From Flammula alnicola (taxonomy: Eukaryota; Basidiomycota; Agaricomycetes; Agaricales; Strophariaceae), in assembly GCA_015499995.1 (NCBI GenBank), contig JADNRV010000208.1, positions 1 through 64,000 on the forward strand: a stretch of 64,000 nucleotides of DNA, in the 5' to 3' direction. The notes beneath the pieces are model-generated. The model was not told the origin of the DNA. It saw nothing but the letters and a program-made list of their open reading frames with translations, and ran no database searches. The position numbers were made by a program, and so were the translations under genes. Shown here one piece after another: positions 23,848 to 34,414 of the stretch (the first letter of the stretch is position 1; each line of letters starts with the position of its first letter).

Positions 23848-25350
23848 TCACATCGATATCTGGTATAAATAGTTCAATACCGAATCTGTGCTAAAGTTCA
23901 TATCTAGAGTCATAGAAAGAGAAATGGAAGGGCGGCTGGATACAAGAGGTAGCAGAGTCGGGGCATCAAATTGAGGTGTAGAAATGACACCCTCGAATCT
24001 AAGAGCTTCGTAAAAGAAAACAATCTCCAATCGTACATCTATCTCGGACAAGTTCACGAACATTGGCCTTGTCAAAACTTCATCGAGTACACCCCATGAC
24101 CATTCCATTACCGAGAAAGAGGCGGGCGATGTATCAAGCGCGGAGGGACCGAGGGTTTTCACTATAGCGATTTTAATCGTAATAGATTCAATGGGGGAAG
24201 GATCCGTCGCAGACCCCAGGAAATCCACTATTCCTGCCCAGTTAAACTGTGGTATCCACCATACCGAGTTATCCCAAGCAATTGTTCGAAGTTTGAGATT
24301 TCGTAAGGCGGTTAAAGGAGCGAGGTCAAGAAGAAAGGAGTTTCCAACTGGGAGTTATACCAGTGAGTTCTCTAGAAAACACACGAAAAAATGTAACGTA
24401 CGTCTCACTACAGGATCGTGGAGCTCAAGGGTCTCGAGAGAATGAGCCACTCCAAGAACGAAATCCGAAAGGTCACTACCATCAGTAGGAATGCCAGTTG
24501 AGAGTGATCGCAGATGAGGGAAAGCGTTAGAAGGTGATTGGGAAGGTGTGGGTTGGGCGATCGTAGTTCTCAACACTGAAAAGAATGAAAGCCGCCAGGG
24601 TTCGATCAGCTCCAGCTTCTGTATTCTTGAGTGCATGACTCTCGAATTTTGTGGAATGTCGTCATCGGGGACCGAAAGAGAGAGCTCAACGTTGGAAAGT
24701 GACAGTTCCGTTAGGTTTGGTGAGTAAACGGCTGCAATTAGGAGTGACTGGGGGAAATTGGAGATGTTGGATACGTGCAGGGACTTGAGAGAAGGGTTGG
24801 AATATATCGCAAGCAATGCCGCAGTCACTGTGCGGCGACTGTGGTCATTGTTTATCTTCCAATTAAGGAGTCCCCCTTGTGCTTTGAGAGTAAAGCTCTT
24901 CAGCATTGCACGGCTTAAGACCGCAAGGGCTTTCAGCGTTGTGTTTTCCTGCCTAGAGATACGACGCGTAAACTTTTTTGATCTCGCGAGCATATTGCTT
25001 AGCACCGCAGAACCGAGAAGCTTCCCATCAGAAGTTGCGACTGAAGGCACGTCGAATACAAATTTCAGTGAGTGAATGCCACCCACTAGTAACTCTGCAT
25101 TGCCCGGATGTTCCAAAAATTTTAGCAGTTTTCCAGCGCGTTTCTGGAAAGTTTTATCTGCGACGAGTTGAATGTGCGACAAGAGGTGCCTGCGGGATTG
25201 GTAACGCAATGAACTGGATGCTAGTGAACAGGATCGGAGGGTAGCTGTCGATTTCTCGTCCGATGCGACATGGTCGATGATGAGGTTGATGATCTCCTGA
25301 GGTAGGCATGGCCGTGGAGTTGTCGGAACATGGGAAGAGTTGAGTGTCAT
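23848..25350 (-). CDS. F-box-like/LRR-like protein, subfamily 2, copy B
   Basis: Minus-strand exons 25350-24402 and 24347-23848 encode 482 residues. The N-terminus has PCLPQEIINLIIDHVASDEK then LRSCSLASSSLRYQSRRHLL, the F-box-like part. The signature VADKTFQKRAGKLLKFLEHP and the leucine-rich stretches are as in copy A. The donor (AGAC|GTACGT) and acceptor (TCCCAG|TTGGAA) are the same as in copies A and D. It stays open throughout, so purifying selection or very recent duplication is likely. Its 5' flank is mirrored upstream of copy D at 53.5 kb, placing it at the outer edge of the large inverted repeat. Confidence 0.8.
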
Positions 25351-28300
25351 CCCGAACGATGTAGAAATTGGAAAGCGTTACTTCTCTCGAGACACTCGGT
25401 GACCACATGCAACGTAACTTGAAGATGGCCAGAGTAAACAGTCAGGATGAAGGTACTTACAAAGTTTCTATCCGGTTCTACTTAGTCACGTCGTTCATAG
25501 TCACCGGCACCGGTCACCGTGCGCGCCGAGATCAATTGAGGATTATGTAACTTTCGCCGCATCCAATCTACTCGTACCTATGGTGCCCCAGGCCTAGTCA
25601 CCGCCTATTTGGACAGTGGCCAAATTGGTGGCCAAAATTTTTTTTTTTTCAAGATGCTCAATTGTGACAAGAAACATCAAAATATGTACTTTGTGCACCA
25701 AAAGTGCTCCAGAATCACATCTTCCGGTGCCCTGAAGCAGTTAGACCATAGTTAGTGTACTCAGATTAGATTAGATTTGATTACAGACTACGTGGTCAGG
25801 TAGATGGAGGCTAATCAGAGTGACTTGGGGGCTAAAGATGCACAATTTGAAGTTCAGATATGCAATCCTAGACGGTACAAATTGTGCAGGCATGTGCGAG
25901 AGATGGTTGGTGGTCGGCTTGATCAGTAGATAACAGCTAGATAACACGTTATCTAATCTATTATTACCATATTTGGATGTAAGATCTTATCAGGCCAAAT
26001 TCAGGATAATCAAAATTTATAACTCGCTCAGTTTTGATCCAATCGACAAATCGTTTGGCGGTTTGATAGATAATTGTAAAAGGAGCATTTTTACCAAGTA
26101 GCTAAGAAATTGGGGAAATTCCGGACCCTGAATAAAATTTGTCCAAATAGGCGGTGACTAGGCCTGGGGCACCATAGTAACCTACATGAGTTTCGTCTCC
26201 TTGTCGTTTAACACCACGCTCGCGACGGTTATATAGTACCATTCACAACTTTTGCATAGTCACAGGGCAACAAAACACCTTATGGACTCTACATCCCTTG
26301 CTGTTCTGTGACGGTACTTACTACTTAGTGTTGACCTGCCAGAGCCATGATTAAATTCTATCTTATGGTTTGTCTATCGACTACCGGAGGAGCCTGGGTG
26401 TACTCGGGTCTCACGATAGGACCCGGCACATCGAGAACAGCCCAGACTTCAAGCTGGAAATACCTTCTTCGAATTCTATTTTTCAGAGCTATGTGTGCCA
26501 TCTTCTTTATAAGTACATAGCAACCCGGGTTCGTTGCGTATGAACATGCACAGCCACGTCTCAATCTACCGAATCTAATCACGCGAGGCCAGATCCCATT
26601 GCTACAACGACTACAGTCTAATGGCACCCATAAATAAACCTGTATAAAGCATATGATAGCAGCATTCAACGATGTAACAACAATCTCGTTCTAAATGGTG
26701 AATTTGTCAGTGCATCAGACATATTTTCCTGCCGGATGCGTGTTTTTAGACACCAACTTGGATCAAATTTAGAAACGATATAATGATACTAGCCTAGGTG
26801 AATAGATTTTTAAGATGGTTTCATCTCTTGTGCTCTGTTTGACTCAGATGTACATATTGTAATTATTGTGGAGAGTCCGAGCGGATAGATGCGGGCGAAG
26901 CGCCTAAACAAGCGCCCGTGAATGACGTCTCACAAAGGCCACGGATTGGCTTCTCTTTCTCTGCAAACACCAGTCCATTTAGCACTCAACATCACTCTTG
27001 AGAACGCAATATTAGTTATGGAGGCTTTGGTTGACCGTTTATAGAGTTGTCCGTAGCCGGGGTTTTTTCTCGTCCTTCGGAGCCTTTGGGTTGAATGGAT
27101 TTCACGGTGCGTTGGAGCCACTACATGTGCTCCAAAGCTGTTTAAATTCACGCCACTCCAGGACTTTTGTACTCATGGTAAGACGAACCCCACGAGCTTG
27201 GTCAGGGATATAAAAAAACAAATGGACGGTAAAGGTACCGGACTACCAGTAGAAGTAGAGTAATAGCTATAGTCGGAGAGACCCCGACGAACACGATCAA
27301 CAGACCAGATGACCTCAAGAACACTATTTTTGGTAAGTCATTCGTAGAGTACATGCATATGTTGTGCCCCTCTTCTTCTGTTGCGCACTTGGCGAGACGG
27401 CACCTAAGTATACATACAATCCGTACTTATGCCGAAATGAATGAGGCGGCATATTTAACCGTGCTTGGCCTGCGGACAATCTTCCATCTCTAGTAGAGAG
27501 CATGGAGATCTGCGCCCCGCAGGTACAGTGGGGTAGGCACACGGACTGGATGCTTCGCTTGGGAGAAAGAGATGACCGTCATGGGAAGACATCTACGTAT
27601 GTAGGATCCGAACTTGACGTTTGATACATAGCGCCGTTAACGGAGTGACTGGGAACGGAGAATCCTTAAAAGCCGTTCGCCAACGGCTAACTTCTCAGTC
27701 AAGAAACGAACGCACCGCACGAGAAATCGGACGGCGGGTGGGTACAGTAACTAGCTATGCTCAAGTCTGGACACATCCCGACGGGTCTGGAGGGCGAAAG
27801 AATTAAGAATCATATCATACTCGGAGTGGACTGTGGAAGCGGGGAGGTTACTGTACATATGTAAGTAAATACATGCTGCGCAGTCCCGGGCCGTAGTACT
27901 GGGGCATATACATAAGTAGTAACATAACACCTTGAAGAGTCACTCTATTCAAGCCCGTGCGTCGTTTTCTATGTTTAGAATCTGGAGTTCACACTGATCC
28001 ATGTGTACTAGGATCGCAGATACATTCATCCCAGATATAAGTTGGCCCAGGGATTTGATGACGACTACATATACGTACGCCTGCGAAGACTGGGACTTGC
28101 GTACCATAAGTCACTGGGTTTATAGATCTAGCAGGGCTTGAATATTAATGCGGAGCATACCATTCTTCGAGCCATCTCTTCACCTCCGCCTGTCCAGAAT
28201 TAATCACTGCCTGAAATAAGTAGTACAGAGATTAGCTTTCTCCAAGTATCCTGACATATGCATGATGTGGCCGCGGAATCTACTCTATTAATTACCGTCC

Positions 28301-30525
28301 CCCCCGCCACAAATCTCTCATGCCGACACCCACATCTGCGCCGTATACCTGCACATCTACTGTATCTATCTATCTATATACCTATCTATCAGATAAACTC
28401 GATCAAGCGGCGAGAGCTCACCGCTCACCGCTCGACCCACTTCTACTGCTTCTGCTGCTAAGTATGTACTGGCGAACTAAGTATGTACCTCACGAAAACC
28501 CACGCAAATCTTAATTGCATCTGCACGAGCGCTCTTGCCGGACAAGGTGGCCGCACGCGAGGCTCGAGCTTCCGTCAAGTTCGCAGCCGTCATCGTCAAT
28601 ACATACCGATTTAGACCTTCGCCGTCGAACACGAGTCCGAGTCTGGCCAAGGTGCTATGTATAGTATAGACCATAACCACAATCGCAACTTGGGAAAGGA
28701 AAGGAGAAGTGGTTGCATTTTTGAATCGAGATGGGAGATGTACAATAAAACGTACAAACATGGATGCAAGAAGGTGCCTCTAATGGAAAACGGAAAACGG
28801 AAAACGGAAACGTTCGAGAAAGGCGGGTATACTACACTACACTACAAATTGAGAAGATGCGAAGAAGATGCGAAGTCGGCGCCATTGAAACCAAGAAACG
28901 AAAAAGGTTCAGAAAGAAAGAAAAGAACGTGGAACGGAGATGTGGGTAGTGGAGATGACAATCGAAAGGAAACGAAAAAATGAAACTCGACAGGCCGAGG
29001 AGAGGAGAGGGAAAATTGAGAGCTGGGAGGCGGGCGCGTATATGAACATTCTAAGTATGTACAAAGGACGAAAAAAAGGTCCATATCCCGAAATGCGAAA
29101 TGCACGATAAGCGGTAGGCAGATAGTCATTCAAAGGAAAGAAAAAAGGGAAAGAAGTTCAAAATCGGGAGTGGAGGCAGCGTGCAAACGATAATTGCTTG
29201 TGAGGAGTGAACGTTTGAACTAGTGAAGAAGGAAGGTAGTGTAGCACCGGCAGCGAAATCTACCCCATCCGGACAGTTACACTCGGGGTAGGGTGTAAGT
29301 AGGGGCAGCCGAACGAACGTCAAGGTTTTAATTTGCGAGCCGAAATTAAAGCACGATGACGGAAGGACAGGGCGGGTGATAAGGGTTGAAGATATTTAGG
29401 GTTCTGAGAGAGTTGGTGTCGCTTTCTTTTTTTGTCGGAGTAATGCGGTAGTCCCGCCCATCGCGTCCCCTCCGCGTCGGTTCACCTATGGCCACACCTC
29501 AGCCGCACATCGTCAATCCCCCGCACCGCACGCAACCTCAATTGATGCGCAGATCCCAGATCCCTCCCAATCCCAAAATAAATCCCATCACCATCACCAC
29601 CACCCTACCAAGCGACCCAACTCCCAAGCCACGGACCCAATTGTCCAAAATTGCACGACGACAAGACACACGAGAAGACACGAGAAGGAGAAGCCTTCCT
29701 CCAACGCCCGTTTCCGATATCAAAACAGACTTCAAGAACGCGGCACGGTGGGAGCGAATCTTTTCTTGGGGGGTGGGACCGTAGACGAGGAGAGGGAGGG
29801 AGTCGAAATAACTTTGATATGTCGAAGTCGAAGTCGAGAAGGCCTGCGCGTGTATCCCATAAGTAAATGCGCACTGTGCAGATCCCCGAACCAGAACCAA
29901 AGGAGGCTATGCGTCGATCCACGATAACATATATACTCGCTCGTCGGCTCGTCGGCCGCGGCAATTCATGTTCTTGTACAGTATCGCGGAAACGACACCG
30001 CCATCCGGGGGGTGGAGGACGGAGGACAAGCGGAGACAATAGAAGGAGGACAACCGGAATCAATGGGATTGATACCCTAAATAGATCTCGGAGTCGGGCA
30101 TGCAAAAAGGTAGAGGAAGAGGTGGGTGGATAACTAAGCAGCGCAGCGCATCCTGTACGAAAGCCACAAGCGCGGAGGAATGGGATTGAATGTCGTGGAA
30201 TGGAGAATGGGATGGCGTGGATAAACCGACATGGAGAGAAAGATAGACGGACGGACGGACAGCCAAGTAGATGGATGGAAGTCTGACCGACACCACAAAA
30301 ATTGTGTGTGTCCGAGTTGCACATCTATGGCGACGGTTCGGATGCCAGGATGGATGAACAACATGTCGAACAAATGTTGCTCCTGGATCAGGAAATCACC
30401 GCCGTCAACTTTCTTGTTCCCCAACTCTACTTCCCCTACTCCCTTTTCTCCTTCGTCGACCTTCTCAAACCTTCTCCGTTCAAAACCCGAGACATCCCGA
30501 TCTAGATGCAAAAAAAAGAACAATG
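25351..30525. repeat. Left arm of a large imperfect palindrome
   Basis: Reverse-complement matches to the right side were read directly: 25360-25480 with 53400-53524; 26190-26270 with about 52850-52970; 26395-26500 with 52560-52680; 26540-26680 with 44560-44695; 26880-26950 with 44270-44341; 28620-28900 with about 42340-42560; 29130-29340 with 41820-42010; 30340-30525 with 40018-40195. The order is collinear in inverted orientation. No conserved reading frame survives between the arms; the arms are rich in GTACATA-type words, TCTA repeats (28365-28390) and a long purine-rich tract (28690-29170). Divergence by eye is modest, with many small indels. It contains one MITE not found in the other arm. 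Confidence 0.88.
25581..26174. mobile_element. MITE with 35 bp perfect terminal inverted repeats and TA target duplication
   Basis: The first 35 bases (25581-25615, beginning TGGTGCCCCAGGCCTAGTCA) recur exactly as the reverse complement at 26140-26174. TA flanks both ends (25579-25580 and 26175-26176), the target site of Tc1/mariner-class elements. At 594 bp with no open frame it is a non-autonomous, MITE-like copy. A run of T's lies just inside the left end. The mirrored arm at about 52960-52975 lacks it, so it inserted after the inverted duplication. Perfect termini suggest recent activity of a related transposase elsewhere in the genome. Confidence 0.9.
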
Positions 30526-30763
30526 GACTCGTATTTTCCTGACGCGTTGGCCGTTTTCACGTCTGTCATGCGCAGAGTGTGGTCTGCAGATACTGAATGG
30601 ATGAGAGGGGAGAAGAGAAGAGAGGCCATTGCAGGTCTAGGATCAGTGCTTTCGCCCAGCTGGACAGAAGGCCGTAGTTCTTGTTCCATGTGTATGTTTG
30701 TGTCGGTTGAACATGCAGCGATGTGTTTCCCCATCAGATCTCCCTGATATCGACACCTTTCAG

Positions 30764-32209
30764 ATGCCACTTCTGAGCCTTCCGACGGATGTTCTCTCTC
30801 AAATATTCAGACATTGTAACCCTGTGGCAAGCATAACCGAAACTTGTTGCGAGTTTGCAGTTGTCGCCCAGTCTACTCCCTCCCTTTGGTGCGAGATTTA
30901 CATTGGGCCGCGCCAATTTGTCTTGGATGGCCCCGATCTCCTGCGCTCACGCCTGAGACGGGCAGGAATTCTGCCCCTCAAGGTGTCGATTGCTTCGGCA
31001 GGTCCAGAAGTGAACAAGACTGTCGTCAGCGACATATGCGTAGTGTTATCCGAGCACAATGCGCACATCAAACGAATGGAGATCGATGCACAAATAGCGC
31101 TTGAAGCAGGCAATTTCCTGTCTTCTATATATCCCTCGTTATTGGCCACCTTTCCCGAATTAAGGACACTCTCCGTCAGGGTTGAGGACGATCCTGCTCG
31201 CTATTCACCCACATGGCCGCAACTGGACATCTTCCTTCAGCGCGTCACGCCATCCTTCCCAAACTTACAGACTGTCGCAATCCCTACACATATTCCCTGT
31301 ATACCTGTCTTTAAAACCGAATCCTTCAGCCGCCTAACCACACTCATTTTCGACGGAGCTATCGAAGAAGAAGACCCCAGCATGGCGCTGGTCGTGGGCC
31401 TTCTCCACCATACGCCGCAACTCGAAACTCTATGGCTCAAGACCCTTACCAGAGAAACTTCTGTTACACTTTCTCCTACTATTCCAAGAACCACGAAGAA
31501 CACAAATAATATTTCTGTCCCTGTAACTCTCCTCCGACTCTGTCATCTTGCAATAACGACACCGGGCGCTGGCCCTGGCCTTCTGTTATGCATAGAAGCG
31601 CCTGCATTGCGTAACCTTCACCTTGATGGATCTCGCGGACCTCTTTATCGAGAACGTGCCGGCGAGGATGTTTTTTGGTTCCAGAACGAAGCCAACGCAG
31701 TTCAAATGGCCATGAAAAGGCTTGCACGTGGATCGCCAGATCTCCGCCATCTCGCTATTACGGCCACTTACCTCACTGAAGAAAGTTGGCGATGGCTTTT
31801 GCTGGGAAATGGATCCGAAGGACCTCCTTTTCGCCACCTGGAAAGTCTGGCTTTGCACGAGCTCGAATCGTTGTCTGGAGAAGTTCCATGCGGATTTAAC
31901 GAAGCTTTGCTCCTCCAATATTCTGTGCAGTCAAACATAGTACTGCAGAGACTTTCTCTTCGTCTATGCATGTTCCCTGTGAATGGATCAGCCCTCCTTC
32001 ATGTATTCGCCAACGCCATTGAAAGAGATCCGACAACTTCATATAGGCTGAAAATCGATTCCTCCTGCACGGGGGTTACAGAAGATCATCTTAAAGCGCT
32101 TGCAGCAATTGGTGTCATAGTAATCAACTATAGAATTGATGAAGTAGAGGAACATGAATGGTGGTCTCGGGGCCACCAAGTCGATGCATTAGACTCGCAT
32201 GCATATTAA
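30764..32209 (+). CDS. F-box protein, intronless, different subfamily
   Basis: A single open frame of 481 residues begins MPLLSLPTDVLSQIFRHCNP, a canonical F-box (LPxDVLxxIF...C) followed by VAQSTPSLWCEI, the usual agaricomycete F-box continuation ending at tryptophan. Leucine-rich segments follow (LRTLSVRVEDD, LETLWLKTL, LRNLHLDGS, LRHLAITATYL, HLESLALHELESL). An in-frame ATG also exists at 30713; the ATG adjacent to the F-box was preferred. It starts 239 bases inside the palindrome loop and ends within 30 bases of the next feature. Expected to pair with Skp1 in an SCF ubiquitin ligase; the substrate is unknown. Unlike the other family members here it has no intron. Confidence 0.85.
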   Translation: MPLLSLPTDVLSQIFRHCNPVASITETCCEFAVVAQSTPSLWCEIYIGPRQFVLDGPDLLRSRLRRAGILPLKVSIASAGPEVNKTVVSDICVVLSEHNAHIKRMEIDAQIALEAGNFLSSIYPSLLATFPELRTLSVRVEDDPARYSPTWPQLDIFLQRVTPSFPNLQTVAIPTHIPCIPVFKTESFSRLTTLIFDGAIEEEDPSMALVVGLLHHTPQLETLWLKTLTRETSVTLSPTIPRTTKNTNNISVPVTLLRLCHLAITTPGAGPGLLLCIEAPALRNLHLDGSRGPLYRERAGEDVFWFQNEANAVQMAMKRLARGSPDLRHLAITATYLTEESWRWLLLGNGSEGPPFRHLESLALHELESLSGEVPCGFNEALLLQYSVQSNIVLQRLSLRLCMFPVNGSALLHVFANAIERDPTTSYRLKIDSSCTGVTEDHLKALAAIGVIVINYRIDEVEEHEWWSRGHQVDALDSHAY

Positions 32210-32397
32210 ACAATACTGTAGGGGGTAGATAGATGCCTTATTGTAAAAATACCTTTCAAATCACGTTGATATGATTTGAGGCTTTTCATTTTAATTGGGT
32301 CGCAGATCCATTTGTCGACCAGGTCGACAACGAGATTTAGAATGTCCTGGGGTAGGGTAAGAACTCTCCGAGGCGACGTAACAACTTTAGCCTCCAT
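32206..32397 (-). pseudogene. N-terminal fragment of an F-box-like gene (block copy 2)
   Basis: The minus strand from ATG 32397 reads MEAKVVTSPRRVLTLPQDIL then NLVVDLVDKW, an F-box-like opening, then becomes unrelated and stops 4 bases inside the end of the convergent F-box gene. Truncated, and not a functional protein. The same opening is found at 19272. Confidence 0.6.
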
Positions 32398-34414
32398 ATC
32401 GAGAGTTACCCAGGATGCTGTACAGCTGTGAGTCGATGGAGGGTCGGCGAAGAGTCTGGATGCTGAACAGTCTTCTGATGTTTGCGAGTTAACGTTCTTG
32501 AAGCACCAATCCTTCAGCGCCTTTCAGCGCTTCAGCATACAAAGCTACGGGTGGGCTGAGGAAGAGCCTGCTTGTGACATGCAATGTGCGCGTTAGGGGC
32601 CGGCGCTACCATAACGGCTGGTGATACATTGATGAGCCTACGCGACAGGTTCTCAAGAGCTTTGGAGCTGAGCGCTGAGCGCTGAGGGGCGTTATTCAAA
32701 TTCAAATTGCCAACCCAGCGAGTTTTCGAAAACACGTATGGATTATGTAATTTGAAGCGCATCACTCCGTAATAATTAGTCTCCGTATTTCTTTTCGTCA
32801 TGCTCCATCATCTACGTTTTTCGCCTCTTCATCGTTGACATTGAATATTGAGCCATTACCTCGTCGACGCCCAGGACTGTCAAAAACCCCGACGGATTAC
32901 CAATTCACGATATTGCTTTAAATAAGCTACACGGGCGAAAGAAATCTTGTGGGCTCCAACCAACATCGCGCGCATGAACTACCCTTGAGGGACTATGTTG
33001 GCCCGAACCGTAAATTCTGAGCCTTGGTCTGCTCTACCGCTTCCTTTATGCGTGTTTCGAAGGCCATTCTAGACGGTTCCATGTATTTATGCGTCTGTCG
33101 ACTGTCGGAAGATCTGCAACAAGCTTTGGTACCGGGTGTACGACAGGACGTGGCATGTCGAGAACTGCCCAGACTTCAACCTGGCAAATGAATCCTGCAT
33201 CTTTCAAACGTACGCGGAACATCTTTGAGTATATATGTGACTTTCTCTGCTATCCCGCGGGCTTGGAATTTTCACACCTATATACTGCTCTAGATGCCTT
33301 ACTTGTCTATCGTAGCGTCACATATCTCAGATGCCATTTTCATTTCGGAGTCTGAGCATCCAAATTGGACATCTTTCATGCATCTCAGGTCTTCCATGCA
33401 GTTTCATCTCGATTCTGAATCCTGATACTGGGAATCTTGACCTTGATAACGCAAAGTCAAATATACATAACGACTCGGTGATTGCACCTCCTTTGAAATA
33501 CCGTCCGTCGGAGCCTTCTCGAATTTAGCCGGAGATACTCTCGAATATCTTTTAGGTTCCCATGAAACGTACATATGGATGGTCAGTACTCAGTAGCGAT
33601 ATTAATCGGTGCGAGGCCAGTACTGACTCCACATAACCCAACTTTTCATGCTCACTCTTGGGACCTGGCAGATGGGCGGTGCACTTTCTTAACTCTGCAA
33701 CCTTCGAATTCTTGATTTCACATCTATCGGCTAATAACCTTACAATGGGCTAACTACTGCTTCCTTGAGAGGTCCTAGATCTTGGATCGCAACGTCTTAT
33801 CATGCCTTCAGTTGCCCGTTGATGCTCGATATATTAGCAAGAGATGCGATAGACCACCGGCAAAGCTGTTCCCGAGCTGCCGATTCTTATCTTATCTGCG
33901 CTGCACATCTCACATTAATTAAACATGTCGCAACGGAGGAAAAATCATCCTGGAAACCAGACGCCCACATCGGGGGTCCAGGGGAGCCATACCCGAGCCC
34001 TCTGGCATGACGCAAAAAGAACACATATATGATATCGCGCCGATCCCGCAGTGGGACTCACACTCTCGAAGGTGGGCGGAGATTGGCAACTCAATTCTGA
34101 GATGCTATCGCGTCCGAGAGTACGTAAGTACATACGTAGGTACATACTGTACATAGGATTTCTTGGCGTCACTGGCACCAAAGGGGGTCAACGGTCGGAC
34201 GGGACGCGGGCGCGTATAGGGAGGAACAGCCGGAATTTAGAAGGCGGATCGTTGTCCACTCAAAATTTGCACGGGCGTCGGGACTGTTACATGACAATTC
34301 CAGAGACGTGTCTCGCGGAGGCCTTGCTCACCCTACTTAACTGGATATATGTATGCAGACAGGGATGAGTCGTGTACTCGTCAATGGCAACTGCGGGCCG
34401 AAGATGGCGCTTAC
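32328..34414. repeat. Direct duplicated block, copy 2 (uninterrupted)
   Basis: Partner of 19205-22731, same orientation, lacking the 1.53 kb element. It lies inside the loop of the palindrome whereas copy 1 lies outside the left arm, so at least one more rearrangement is needed besides the inverted duplication. No intact gene. Confidence 0.85.

Noticed and set aside
29605..30324. Minus-strand frame of 239 codons in the left palindrome arm
   Set aside because: It is made of simple repeats and is not kept as one frame in the mirrored right arm, so it is unlikely to be coding.
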